60,422 nucleotides of DNA. It comes from Candidatus Chloroploca sp. Khr17. GTDB lineage: Bacteria > Chloroflexota > Chloroflexia > Chloroflexales > Chloroflexaceae. Under the pieces are notes generated by a model. The model ran no database searches, was not told the DNA's origin, and saw nothing but the letters and a program-made list of their open reading frames with translations. Within the stretch, counting starts at the first letter, position 1. Each line of letters opens with the position of its first letter. The stretch covers positions 1-60,422 of the forward strand of contig NZ_RYFF01000035.1 in assembly GCF_004138165.1 (NCBI RefSeq), written 5' to 3'. Positions 45,572 through 55,126 of this stretch are shown here, in pieces. Both the position numbers and the translations under genes were made by a program.

Positions 45572-45618
45572 TTTGTGTGCGCAAAAGGCCAGCTTTGCTG
45601 GCCTTTTGCGCACACAAA
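45572..45618. terminator. Bidirectional terminator after metK, shared-core palindrome
   Basis: A perfect 22-bp stem (45572-45593/45597-45618) with loop TTT and core GCCAGC/GCTGGC. It sits between metK and the convergent FAH gene. Confidence 0.9.
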
Positions 45619-45625
45619 ACAAAAG

Positions 45626-46489
45626 TCAGCCCTCGACCTGATTGGTCAAGACCCCAATACCCTCAATTTCACACTCCATCACATCCCCTGCTTTGAGCCA
45701 GACCTGGGGAGTCATGCCCATGCCGACGCCACTCGGCGTACCAGTGGCAATGATATCACCAGGCTCGAGTGTCATGCCACGGGTCAGGGTCGCCAGGCAG
45801 ATGGGAATGTCAAAGATCATATCGCTTGTCACTGAATCTTGCATCGTCGTGCCATTGAGCCGCAGTTGCAGGCGCAAGGCGTGCGGATCAGGGATCTCAT
45901 CAGCAGTCACGATCCAGGGCCCCATTGGGGCTGAACCATCGAGACTCTTGCTAAAGAAGAACTGCTGGTGGTTTGTCTGCAGATCCCGGGCCGACACATC
46001 ATTGAGGATGGTATAGCCGAAGACATGGCAGAGGGCCTCTTCAGGTTTGACGTTGCGGGCCGGCAGCCACATAATCAAGGCGAGTTCGACCTCCCAATCG
46101 CGTTGTGACGAGAGCTCGGGCATCAGGGGAACCGGAGCACCGGGATGGTTGATGGCGGTTGGGGCTTTGGTAAAAAAGACCGGATAGGCGGGCAGTTTTT
46201 CAGGCAAACCCTTGGCGCGCAACGACTCGATCGCGTGGGCGGCATAATTCATGCCCAGGCACATGATATTTTTGCGGGGACGCGGGATCGGGGCGAGCAA
46301 CGTCACCTCACTGAGCGGTATGACCGTGGTTGCCGTTGCAACATAATCACGGGCCTGCTTTAGCAAGGCCGGGCCACCCTCGATCAACGCCAGCATTGAG
46401 GCGGCCAGGCTGCTCAGATCGACCACACCATCGTCACGCACCGCACCGACCGCTTCGACCGCACCGTTCCGATACGTCACCAGTTTCAT
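45626..46489 (-). CDS. Fumarylacetoacetate hydrolase (FAH) family protein
   Basis: A 287-residue FAH-fold protein with IMCLGMNYAAHAIE, PVFFTKAPTAINHPG, metal-binding glutamates in the DWEVELALIM region, LNDVSARDLQ, KSLDGSAPMGPWIVTADEIPDPH and GDIIATGTPSGVGMGMTP. Members act as acylpyruvases, oxaloacetate decarboxylases or 2-hydroxyhepta-diene-dioate isomerases; the substrate here is not determined. It follows the M50 protease gene by 19 bp on the same strand. Confidence 0.92.
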   Translation of the reverse strand: MKLVTYRNGAVEAVGAVRDDGVVDLSSLAASMLALIEGGPALLKQARDYVATATTVIPLSEVTLLAPIPRPRKNIMCLGMNYAAHAIESLRAKGLPEKLPAYPVFFTKAPTAINHPGAPVPLMPELSSQRDWEVELALIMWLPARNVKPEEALCHVFGYTILNDVSARDLQTNHQQFFFSKSLDGSAPMGPWIVTADEIPDPHALRLQLRLNGTTMQDSVTSDMIFDIPICLATLTRGMTLEPGDIIATGTPSGVGMGMTPQVWLKAGDVMECEIEGIGVLTNQVEG

Positions 46490-46508
46490 AGACCGTCCTC
46501 ATGCTAGA

Positions 46509-47633
46509 CTAGGGCATTATCACATCGGTAATTGGCATAGGGGTAAAGACCAGGGCAAAGACCACGAGGCCAAGCAGGGCCAAGAGCCGCCAGGATCCCC
46601 GCAGGGGCGTCACCTCATTGAGTAGCGGGCTACGATTCTGCCCAAGCAGAGCCACAATCACCGCCCAGAGAAACCAGCCACTCCAGAGAAACCCGAGTGC
46701 GAGCAAAACCACGGCAACCAGCATACTCATGATCTGGGCTGCCTTGGGGCCAAAGAGCGCAAAAAAGATATGCCCGCCATCGAGTTGACCAGCCGGCAAG
46801 AGATTGAGCCCGGTGACCAGAAGACCGGCCCAGCCAGCCAGGGCTACCGGATGCATAAAGACATCATACGCGCCATCGGGGAGGAAGCGTCCGAAGACCA
46901 GTAGTTTCAGCCCGGCATAGAGCACCGAATTGCCTTCGGTAAAAAAGATCATGTCAGGCAACTGGGCCTGCATCTCGGCAAGATTGCGTACCTCAGAGAG
47001 CGCAAGCCCAATCAGCAACACAGGAATGGCCACCACAAGCCCGGCCAGGGGACCAGCAATGGCAATGCCCAGGAGGGCACGTCGGTTGGGGACGGGTTCT
47101 TTGATCGAAATAAACGCGCCCATTGTTCCGAGCAAAAAGAGTGGCATCGGGATAAAGAAGGGATAGCTCACAGCCACACCTTCGCGGCGAGCCATCAGAT
47201 AATGGCCAAGCTCGTGGGCCAGCAGAATCGCGAGCAGTGAGACACTGAACGCGAGCCCGTGGCCCACGTTAAACGAAATCGCTCCGGTTGCCCAATCGAC
47301 ATCTTGCCCGCCCACATAAAATGTTGAAGCAATCGTCAAGGCAAAGAGCAACAACGCCAGCCAGAGGCGTGACGGGCGGGGAGGGGCGAGCGCAGGCAAA
47401 ACCAGCAAGGCCACGCGATCACCCTCTTGCTGCAACAGACCAAGCAGCCCCATCGCTCGCAGACGAGGACTAATCTGATCGTAGGCCGTTTGCGCTTCAA
47501 CCTTCAGGCGGCCCAGAAAACGGGGTGACTCAAAATCACCGCGTCGCACCATTTCAATATCATCAATGAGCATCACCTCGGCCACTGTTGCACGTAGTGC
47601 TTCAGGAACCGGGCTTGACGTGTAGAGATCCAT
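46509..47633 (-). CDS. Site-2-type membrane metalloprotease (M50, EGY-like)
   Basis: A 374-residue protease with an N-terminal soluble part (1-85), about seven membrane helices, zinc motif LAHELGHYLMA and the third ligand in NLLPAGQLDGGHI. The GNSVLYAGL stretch is like the chloroplast/cyanobacterial EGY group. These proteases cut membrane-bound proteins in regulated proteolysis; targets are unknown. The start has GAGGAAG upstream. The putative extended -10 (TGG-TATAGT, minus strand, 47663-47671) is about 30 bp before the ATG. Confidence 0.88.
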   Translation of the reverse strand: MDLYTSSPVPEALRATVAEVMLIDDIEMVRRGDFESPRFLGRLKVEAQTAYDQISPRLRAMGLLGLLQQEGDRVALLVLPALAPPRPSRLWLALLLFALTIASTFYVGGQDVDWATGAISFNVGHGLAFSVSLLAILLAHELGHYLMARREGVAVSYPFFIPMPLFLLGTMGAFISIKEPVPNRRALLGIAIAGPLAGLVVAIPVLLIGLALSEVRNLAEMQAQLPDMIFFTEGNSVLYAGLKLLVFGRFLPDGAYDVFMHPVALAGWAGLLVTGLNLLPAGQLDGGHIFFALFGPKAAQIMSMLVAVVLLALGFLWSGWFLWAVIVALLGQNRSPLLNEVTPLRGSWRLLALLGLVVFALVFTPMPITDVIMP

Positions 47634-47943
47634 ACTTCCTCGTGTGCAGATGTTTAACGGTTACTATACCACGATCAGGTTCAAGGCTGTCGCCCTAAAA
47701 CCAATAACTGGAGCAAACAACCGGCGAAGCCGATCGTTTGTCTCAGTCCAAGCGAGCTTCCTGGGGGCTGTAGACCTCCGCAACCCCGCAGCTGGCGCGT
47801 ACCTTGCAGGGGCCAGGTGCGACCTTGCATTCTTGTGCAGATATGGCCGAGATCTTCGTGCAGGCGATCTATGATGTGGTATAATTCCAGGTAAAAGAAC
47901 ACTAATAATAGACTTGTATACTTCTCCTCCCTTAGGTTTTATC
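47634..47943. promoter_or_regulatory. Divergent promoter region of M50 and cyclase genes
   Basis: A 310-bp gap. Minus-strand extended -10 TGG-TATAGT at 47663-47671 serves the M50 gene. Plus-strand extended -10 TGG-TATAAT at 47877-47885 lies about 58 bp before the cyclase start. No convincing gene in the remaining stretch. Confidence 0.55.
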
Positions 47944-50412
47944 ATGGAAACCGTAAAAATCTCCAGAAAAAATCTGGCTGAGCCAGCACATATTTTCGTC
48001 ATTGATGATGATGTGCCAGTTCGTCGTATTTATGCTGACATGCTGATCAATGATGGCTATCGTGTTTCGACCGCAGGTAGTGGCGAAGAAGCGCTGGCCT
48101 ATTTGCAGTTGATCACGCCTGATCTGATCTTGCTGGAACTTGGCCTCACCGGTTTGGATAGTCTTGGTTTTACGCGCCGGATGAAGGCCGATCAAACAAA
48201 ACCCTTTATTCCCATCATGATCATGTCGTCGCATGACGACGTTACCTACAGTGTGGCGAGCCTTGATGCAGGTGCGGACGATTTTCTAGTCAAGCCGATC
48301 CTGATGGATAGCTTGCTGGCACGGGTACGGGCAATGCTGCGCTTGCAACGGGCACAGCGCCAGTTGCAACATGCCCAGCGCAAGACCGAGTTGCTGCTGC
48401 ATCTGACCCGTGATCTTGGTGCCAGCATTGATCTTGATGTGTTGATGACTGGCTTTCTCGATCATCTGGCCGATTCGCTCGGGGCGATCAGGGCTTCGAT
48501 CATTCTGGCTGAATTTGAGGATCATCAGCCCGTCTGTTACTCGAGTAGTCGCAACCCCTCGACGCTCGTCTTGAATGATCTCTTGCGTCAGGGCCTGGCT
48601 GGCTGGGTTTTGCGCGAGCGCAGGCCCGCGATTATTCAAGATGCGCGTCATGATAGCCGCTGGGTAACAACAAATACCTATCACTCGAAAGTACGTTCGG
48701 TGGCCGCGATTCCGCTGATCCGTGAGGGCCAAGCCCTTGGGGTGATTACACTGGTGCATCATACGCCCGGTTTTTTCACCGAAGAGCATGTCGAGTTACT
48801 CACGTCACTTGCCGCGCAGAGTGCGGTGGCCCTCGAGAGTGCCCGCCTGTTTCGTCTGACCCAACGCCAGAAAGAACTGCTTACGCGCCGTGCCGAAGAG
48901 TTGCGTAAGGTCAATGAGATCAATGCGTACCTGTCGGAACTGATGGCACCTGAGCAGATTACCCGGCTGCTGGTGCATATGATTCAACAACAGTTTGGCT
49001 ACCCGCTGGTCTGTCTGATGATGCGCGAGGGTGACGAACTGGTGGTTCAAGCGGTGGCAGGCCCCATGGTCGAACATAGCCATCGCGACATTCGCTTTGC
49101 GTTGCATCGTGGTCTCTATGCAGAGGTCTTTCGTACCCATCAACCTGTGACCGTGACCGATGTGACGCGGGAAGATCGCTTTGAGGTGCTACTGCCCGAT
49201 GATGCACAGGTGCGCTCACAGCTGATTGTGCCTATTATTCTGCGCCGTGAAGTCCTTGGGGTGCTTGATGTCAGCAGTTCTGAGGCTGACGCTTTTGGCA
49301 GCAATGACGAGGCTGTGCTGAGTGCGATTATGTATCAGTATAGCATTGCCCTTGGCAATGCACACCTCTATCGGGCGGTCGAAGATGAACGCTCAACCCT
49401 GAATGCCGTGCTGCGGAGTGCGACCGATCCGATTTTGTTGCTTGGGCCTGACGAGGATCTCTTGCTGGCGAATCGTGCGGCCGAAGAGCACTTTGGCTTA
49501 CCGCTTCAGGAGCATTATGGCAAGCCGATGCATGCGCTGGTTGAGCAGGGCAATGGGGTGCTGGCCCATCTGCTGTCGCTCGTTGAGGCGTCTATGGATC
49601 ACGCCTCGAGCGTGACTGAGATGACCCTGCCTGGCGATGTCAGTTACAGTGTGAGCATTGCCCCGGTGGCAAGTGGTGAGCATGTGAGCCTTGGTAAGGT
49701 GCTGGTCTTGCGTGATATTACGCCGATCAAGCGCCTCGAACGCCAGGAGCGGGATCGGGTGCGTGACGTTTTTCGGCGTTATGTGTCACCGCAGGTAGCC
49801 GAGCAATTGCTTACAGCCGGAGGGAGCTTTGGTCAGCCGACTGAGTGTCAGGTGGCGGTCATTTTTGCCGATATCCGCGGCTTTACGACGATTACCGAAC
49901 GCACCGAGCCTAAGGTCTTGATCGAGAAGATCCTCAATCGCTATTTTACCGCGATGACGGAAGTGCTGTATGCCTACGATGGGACGATTGATAAGTTTCT
50001 CGGCGATGGCATCATCGGGGTCTTTGGTTCACCGATTGCGCATCCCGATGATCCGCAACGGGCGCTCTCGGCTGCTGTTGCGATGCAGCATGCGTTTACG
50101 ATGCTGGCCGCCGAGTGGAAGGCTGAGCTTGATTATACGATCGGGATGGGCATTGGGGTTAGTTTTGGCCGGGCCATTGTTGGCAATATTGGTTCGGAAC
50201 AACGCCAGGATTATACGCTTATTGGTGATGTGGTCAATACCGCTTCACGTCTTTCGGGCATCGCTCATCCCGGTCAGGTGATTGTTTCGCATCACCTCGC
50301 CGATGTGCTCGCTGAAAACTGGCTCTCGCCCTGGAAACTCATCCCCCGTGGCCCGATTCACCTCAAGGGCAAAGAGCAACCTCATCAAGTCTTTGAAGTC
50401 GGTCTGTTGTAG
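47944..50412 (+). CDS. REC-GAF-GAF-PAS class III adenylate/guanylate cyclase
   Basis: An 822-residue cytoplasmic protein from ATG 47944. The receiver domain (about 13-130) has the acidic IDDDV pair and K in FLVKPI, but the phospho-acceptor position is Glu (E65, LILLELGLTG). Two GAF domains follow at about 155-310 and 335-480. A PAS-like region spans about 500-610. The cyclase domain (about 640-815) has FADIRGFTT and KFLGDGIIGVFG metal aspartates and GDVVNTASRLSG transition-state residues. All cyclase catalytic residues look present, so it likely makes cAMP or cGMP. The N-terminal REC seems locked or phosphomimetic. A start at 47914 would add 10 residues. Confidence 0.88.
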   Translation: METVKISRKNLAEPAHIFVIDDDVPVRRIYADMLINDGYRVSTAGSGEEALAYLQLITPDLILLELGLTGLDSLGFTRRMKADQTKPFIPIMIMSSHDDVTYSVASLDAGADDFLVKPILMDSLLARVRAMLRLQRAQRQLQHAQRKTELLLHLTRDLGASIDLDVLMTGFLDHLADSLGAIRASIILAEFEDHQPVCYSSSRNPSTLVLNDLLRQGLAGWVLRERRPAIIQDARHDSRWVTTNTYHSKVRSVAAIPLIREGQALGVITLVHHTPGFFTEEHVELLTSLAAQSAVALESARLFRLTQRQKELLTRRAEELRKVNEINAYLSELMAPEQITRLLVHMIQQQFGYPLVCLMMREGDELVVQAVAGPMVEHSHRDIRFALHRGLYAEVFRTHQPVTVTDVTREDRFEVLLPDDAQVRSQLIVPIILRREVLGVLDVSSSEADAFGSNDEAVLSAIMYQYSIALGNAHLYRAVEDERSTLNAVLRSATDPILLLGPDEDLLLANRAAEEHFGLPLQEHYGKPMHALVEQGNGVLAHLLSLVEASMDHASSVTEMTLPGDVSYSVSIAPVASGEHVSLGKVLVLRDITPIKRLERQERDRVRDVFRRYVSPQVAEQLLTAGGSFGQPTECQVAVIFADIRGFTTITERTEPKVLIEKILNRYFTAMTEVLYAYDGTIDKFLGDGIIGVFGSPIAHPDDPQRALSAAVAMQHAFTMLAAEWKAELDYTIGMGIGVSFGRAIVGNIGSEQRQDYTLIGDVVNTASRLSGIAHPGQVIVSHHLADVLAENWLSPWKLIPRGPIHLKGKEQPHQVFEVGLL

Positions 50413-50517
50413 TGACACAAGCGCCTGGTTGCCCTGCATTCCCGAGAAAATGGTGTACAATGTCCTCGTGTTGATCATATCTGGTATCGCTGCGTCTATT
50501 TGAGGAGTTATGCGCGA

Positions 50518-52614
50518 ATGATCCGTCGAGGACGTGTGTATGCTGTGCAGCGTGGGTTCACAACCCTGCTTTTCCTTTTGCTTATCCTTGTCGTCGTTGG
50601 TTGTAGCACAACTCCAGCCACTTTAACCGGTGTCATTACCGATGCTTATACGGGTGAACCAGTTGCAGGTGCGCTGGTTGAGGTTGGTGCGAGTACGAGT
50701 ACGACGAGTGATGAGGGTGTCTTCAGCGTTGCCGGATGGAGTAATCGTGATACGCTTGAGGTACGTGCTCCGCAGTATGAGGCGCTGGCTTTGCCTCTTG
50801 CAGGACGCCCCGAATTGGCTGGGACAAATGCGTTGACGGTGACGCTCAATACGTCGTTGCGTCCCAATGGTCTGACGGGCGTTGTGTTCGACGAATTTAC
50901 CGGCATGCCTGTCGACGATGCTCAGGTGGTGGCGACGTTTGATGTGACGCAGACGCTTACGACGACAACCGATCTCGAAGGGCGGTATACGCTGAGCGGG
51001 TTGCCCGAGCAGTTTACCCTTGCTGTTGAAGCCGAGGATTTTGCCGCCGCATCCGAAGAACTCGTTCGCACAACAGCCTTCGATCTGAACCTGAGGCCGA
51101 ATGTGCTTGCCGGTACGATTACGGATCGGTATACCGCTGAAGGTATTGCCGGGGCAACGGTGCAAGTCGGCGATGTGCGTGCCCAGACGGATGCCTCGGG
51201 TACCTATCGGGTTACGGGGATTCCCGTTGATGCGGTCACGGTCGAGATTAGTGCTGATGGTTATGCCACCCTCTCGCAGGAACTCGGCCAGGTGACGGCG
51301 CTTGATGCGGTGTTGCGCCCTGATACCTTGAGTGGACGTTTGATTGACAAAGATAGTGGTCAACCAATCGTCAATGCCGCCATCCTGGCGACGACAACGT
51401 TCCCTGGCACAGATGTGGCCTTTGAGCGCATTGTCGATAGTGAAGATGGCAGTTTTACCCTCCCCGGTCTCCCCGAACAGGGCTATCTGCAGGTGCTCTC
51501 GCCTGGGTATCGGACGGAAATTATCCCGATTGAACCTGGTAACGTGCCGACCGAAATTGCCCTGGAACGCTTCCGTGTTAAGGCGCTCTATGTGACGTCT
51601 GCGGTTGCCAGTGTGCCCAATCTGCTCGAAGAATATATCGAGTTGATTGAGCGGACTGAATTGAATGCGATCGTGATTGACATCAAGAGTGACTTGCGTG
51701 ACGATCTCGGTATGGTCTATTATGACTCACAAGTGCCGCTGGCCCGTGAATTGAACCTCTCGCGGCCCTATATTGATATGCCGGCGCTGGTGCAAGGCCT
51801 CAAAGATCGTGGCATTTATACGATTGCACGCATTCAACTCTTCTCGCATGATAATGTGCTTTCCGATGCCCGTCCCGAGTGGTCGATTCGCGTGCGGGAG
51901 ACCGGTGAAGTTTACGCAGATTATCCTGGCCCTGGCATTCGGTATGCCTACCTCGATCCGACGAATCGCAATGTCTGGGACTATAATATTCAGCTTGGCG
52001 TGGAAGCGGCCTTGATGGGCTTTGATGAAGTCAATTATGACTATATTCGCTTCCCCGATTGGTTTGGCCCAAAGGCTGAGTTTGGCGAGAAGTTGCTCTT
52101 CTCTGAGCCAATTGATGCGGTGAATAATCCAGATCGAATGTTCGAGGTTATTACTGAGTTTATGGACGAGGCGCATCGTGCAGTTAATGGGGCCGGGGCC
52201 AAGATGTCGATCTGTGTCTTTGGCCGGGTTGTGCTGGGTGGATCACTCACGATTGCCCAGGATATGCAGTTGATGGGCAATTATACTGACTACATTGCCC
52301 CGATGCCCTATCCTTCGCTCTGGTGGCCTGGCGCGTTTGATCTGCCTTCACCGGTCGAAGAGCCATACAAGGTGCTTGAGGCCGCGAATGCGGCTGGCCT
52401 CGAAACGATTGAGGGCGAGTATGCTCGTCTGCGCCCATGGTTGCAGGATCATACCGATCCGTGGGCTTACAAGGTCGTGCGGTATGGCCCTGAAGAGGTG
52501 CGGGCCCAAATTGATGCGACCGAGAAGTTTCCCGAAATTGATGGCTGGATGCTCTACGACTCGGCGAATGCCTATCGCGGTGCCTTTGGCGGCGCTGCGC
52601 GAGTTGCTCCATAG
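50518..52614 (+). CDS. Lipoprotein with regulatory-like beta repeats and a putative glycoside hydrolase (DUF4015) barrel
   Basis: A 698-residue lipoprotein (VVVGC lipobox, Cys about 29) with four tandem carboxypeptidase-regulatory-like beta domains (about 35-340). Each has a G-x-[IV]-x-D-x-[YF]-TG-x-P-V-x-x-A start and a [ST]x[SADE]-[DE]G-x-[YF]-x-[VIL]-x-G turn. The C-terminal barrel (about 350-690) has ELNAIVIDIKSDLRDDLGMVYYDS, ARIQLFSHDNVL, GFDEVNYDYIRFPD, and PMPYPSLWWPG, as in DUF4015/putative glycoside hydrolase proteins. The acidic residues in EVNYDYIRFP are likely catalytic or structural. GAGGAG lies 10 nt before ATG 50518. It is followed 9 bp later by the PGRP/DUF5719 gene. Confidence 0.82.
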   Translation: MIRRGRVYAVQRGFTTLLFLLLILVVVGCSTTPATLTGVITDAYTGEPVAGALVEVGASTSTTSDEGVFSVAGWSNRDTLEVRAPQYEALALPLAGRPELAGTNALTVTLNTSLRPNGLTGVVFDEFTGMPVDDAQVVATFDVTQTLTTTTDLEGRYTLSGLPEQFTLAVEAEDFAAASEELVRTTAFDLNLRPNVLAGTITDRYTAEGIAGATVQVGDVRAQTDASGTYRVTGIPVDAVTVEISADGYATLSQELGQVTALDAVLRPDTLSGRLIDKDSGQPIVNAAILATTTFPGTDVAFERIVDSEDGSFTLPGLPEQGYLQVLSPGYRTEIIPIEPGNVPTEIALERFRVKALYVTSAVASVPNLLEEYIELIERTELNAIVIDIKSDLRDDLGMVYYDSQVPLARELNLSRPYIDMPALVQGLKDRGIYTIARIQLFSHDNVLSDARPEWSIRVRETGEVYADYPGPGIRYAYLDPTNRNVWDYNIQLGVEAALMGFDEVNYDYIRFPDWFGPKAEFGEKLLFSEPIDAVNNPDRMFEVITEFMDEAHRAVNGAGAKMSICVFGRVVLGGSLTIAQDMQLMGNYTDYIAPMPYPSLWWPGAFDLPSPVEEPYKVLEAANAAGLETIEGEYARLRPWLQDHTDPWAYKVVRYGPEEVRAQIDATEKFPEIDGWMLYDSANAYRGAFGGAARVAP

Positions 52615-52623
52615 GCGGTACCC

Positions 52624-55047
52624 ATGAGCCAGCGCTCTCCTGCTCTGTTTGTTTCGTTCATCGTGCTCGCTGTCGTCTGTGCTTCGTTTGCCCTGCTGCC
52701 TGCCGCTGCGCAGCAGCAGGGTCCTCAGACAAACCTCGCGGCGCTTAGCCTCACGACCGTCACTGATTGGGAGGCTGGTGTTGCTGAGGGGGCGTTGGTG
52801 ACGAATAATGCTGGCGGTGAGGTGCGCCTTGCCGATGAGCAGCGCGAGGGTTCCTTTGTCTCGCCGTCTTTTGTCACCGACTTTGCCTTCAATGCTGTCG
52901 GGGCAAGCTGGCAGGCTGATGTGCCCGAGGGTACCCGCCTGGCCCTTGAAGTGCGTGTGCGTGATAGTGAGGGTGACGATAATGTTGAGGCAGGGTGGGG
53001 CGCATGGCAGCCCCTCAGCGCGATTGATGCCGCGACAGCTGCGTCTGATGATGAGGGTACGTTTGTGACCCCTGCGGTGCTCGCTGTGCCAGCTACCAGC
53101 CAGGCGCTTCAGGTGCGGGCGAGCTTTACAAGCGAAGTGGAACGTGCTTCAGCGGTGCTCGAAGCCATCACGCTTACCTACTTGAGTACGGCTCCACCTG
53201 AGCCTATTTTTGCCACGGGGTTGCCCCGCCGTCCGCTGCTCGCAGGAGGCAAGACCCTGACCCCACGGCCTGCGGTTATTCCACGCGCCGATTGGCGTGG
53301 CCGAGCGGAAGCAGCGCAGCCCCTGCGACGTACACCACGTGGCCTGGTATTGCATCAGATCGATGCCGAAGTGAGGGCCGGGACAAGCCTTGACATGGTG
53401 CGTGCGCTGGCAAGCTATCAACTGGATGTGCTCGGGTGGGAAGACCTGAGCTACCACTACCTGCTTGATCCCGAAGGCAATCTCTTTGAGGGGCGCCTCG
53501 GTGGGCCAACGTCATTTGTGCCCCGGATGGCCGCCGGGGGTGACGCTGTCCATATTGGTGTGCTTGTTCCGCGAGGGGGGGCACTCTCTCCGACGGCACA
53601 GGGTGTGTTGATCAACCTGATGGCCTGGCTTGGTGAAGCCTATGGCATCGATCCGATGGGGACACATCGCGTGGCCGGTGATGCTGCGGCGACTGATCGT
53701 CCTAATATCGTTGGGTTCGATACACTCATTAATGCTGCGTCCGAGCGTACGCCTGAGCTCGATGCGTTGGTGCCGCAACTGCGCCTCTTGACTGACCAAT
53801 CTACTGTGCGAGCACGCTGGTATTTTGCCGAGGGCAATGTAGCCGAGTATAGTCAACGCTTGGCCCTCTTTAACCCGACTGAGGCCGAAACTGAAGCGAC
53901 AGTGACGCTTGTGCGCCCTGGCGATACGCCGGTGACCAGCATTGTGCGTATTCCAGCCAATGCCCGGGCCGACCTGACCGTGAACACCTTGCTGGATAAT
54001 GCGCTGGCGTTGCCGGCGATTGTCGAGTCGAGTGCGCCCATTCTGGTTGAACGGTCGATGAGCCTGACGACCGATATTGATGGAGGGCCGGGTATTACCG
54101 AACTCTCACGGGTCTGGTATTTTGCGGAAGGTTCAACTGAAGGCACCCAGCGCACCTTTTTGTTGCTCTTCAACCCCAATCCGGTCAATGTGCAGGCAAC
54201 CCTGATCTATATGCAGCGTGATGGGGCCACCTTTGCGCAGGATGTGCAGATTGCGGCCCAATCGCGTCTGGTTATTGCTGTCAACGACATTACCCTGCCT
54301 GATGGCAGTCTCCCGCTCGTTGGGAAGAATTTCGGTGTACAGATTGTTGCCAGTCAGCCGCTGGCCGCCGAACGTACGATGCGGTTTGGCGAGAATGGCT
54401 CGGGATTGCATACGGGGCGTGGGATCGCGACGCTGGCACGGCGCTGGTATTTTGCCGAAGGCACAACCCAGAGCGATTTCCAGATGCACCTGCTCGTGCT
54501 CAACCCCAACCTCCAACCAGCCAATGTCACGGCAACCTTTATGGGGCCTGAAGGCGAGGCTGCGGTACGCCAGTTTGCGGTGCCACCACGCACGCAACTT
54601 GCCATCAATGCCAATGCGATCATCCCAGATCTTGGCGTCAGTTCCATGGTTACCGCAGACCGCCCTGTCGCTGTAGAACGCTCGCTGCGCTTCAATAACG
54701 ATGCGGCTGGTACGATTGGTACCGGGGCCACGGCTCCAGCCCTGCGCTGGGCGTTTGTTGATGGGCGCACCAGCGACGTCACCTACTATCTCTGCGTCAG
54801 CAACCCCGACCGTTTGCCGACCACAGTGACGGTTGATTTCAGCTTTGGTGATGGGGCCATTGGTTCACAGAGCATTGTGGTGCCGGCTGGCGCACGTTAC
54901 ACGATGGCTGTCCACGAAATCTACCCCGACGAAAACATTGTCTCGGCCATCGTGCAGAGCACGCGCCCGATCATTGCTGAGCGTTCGCTCTTCCCCGGTG
55001 GTGGCCTCCGTGGTGGGTCAACGAATTTGGGCATTCCGATGCCGTGA
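52624..55047 (+). CDS. Secreted PGRP/amidase-like protein with RWYFAEG (DUF5719-like) repeats
   Basis: An 807-residue protein with a signal peptide ending near ALLPAAAQQQ. A beta-rich N-terminal domain (about 35-195) comes first. A PGRP-like domain (about 215-375) has PRADWRGRAEAAQPLRR, LVLHQIDAE, LSYHYLLDPEGNLFEGR, and THRVAGDAAATDRPN. The late Cys of true amidases (xCPG) is Arg here (TDRP), and the first His is followed by Gln. Four repeats of about 100 residues follow, each opening [RW][WY]YFAEG or RWAFVDG, with L.L.NP and an ending A[ER]RS. The domain may bind peptidoglycan without cutting it. Confidence 0.8.
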   Translation: MSQRSPALFVSFIVLAVVCASFALLPAAAQQQGPQTNLAALSLTTVTDWEAGVAEGALVTNNAGGEVRLADEQREGSFVSPSFVTDFAFNAVGASWQADVPEGTRLALEVRVRDSEGDDNVEAGWGAWQPLSAIDAATAASDDEGTFVTPAVLAVPATSQALQVRASFTSEVERASAVLEAITLTYLSTAPPEPIFATGLPRRPLLAGGKTLTPRPAVIPRADWRGRAEAAQPLRRTPRGLVLHQIDAEVRAGTSLDMVRALASYQLDVLGWEDLSYHYLLDPEGNLFEGRLGGPTSFVPRMAAGGDAVHIGVLVPRGGALSPTAQGVLINLMAWLGEAYGIDPMGTHRVAGDAAATDRPNIVGFDTLINAASERTPELDALVPQLRLLTDQSTVRARWYFAEGNVAEYSQRLALFNPTEAETEATVTLVRPGDTPVTSIVRIPANARADLTVNTLLDNALALPAIVESSAPILVERSMSLTTDIDGGPGITELSRVWYFAEGSTEGTQRTFLLLFNPNPVNVQATLIYMQRDGATFAQDVQIAAQSRLVIAVNDITLPDGSLPLVGKNFGVQIVASQPLAAERTMRFGENGSGLHTGRGIATLARRWYFAEGTTQSDFQMHLLVLNPNLQPANVTATFMGPEGEAAVRQFAVPPRTQLAINANAIIPDLGVSSMVTADRPVAVERSLRFNNDAAGTIGTGATAPALRWAFVDGRTSDVTYYLCVSNPDRLPTTVTVDFSFGDGAIGSQSIVVPAGARYTMAVHEIYPDENIVSAIVQSTRPIIAERSLFPGGGLRGGSTNLGIPMP

Positions 55048-55050
55048 AAA

Positions 55051-55111
55051 GAAGAATTCCTGTGACGAACAAAGCCAGTTTCGCTGGCTTTGTTCGTCAC
55101 AGGAATTCTTC
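55051..55111. terminator. 28-bp perfect palindrome, shared-core variant
   Basis: Arms 55051-55078 and 55084-55111 pair perfectly around a 5-nt loop (TTTCG). The inner part, AAAGCCAG/CTGGCTTT, is a variant of the shared core. It is the longest perfect stem in the window and sits between convergent genes. Confidence 0.88.
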
Positions 55112-55126
55112 GTCAATGCCGTGCTC

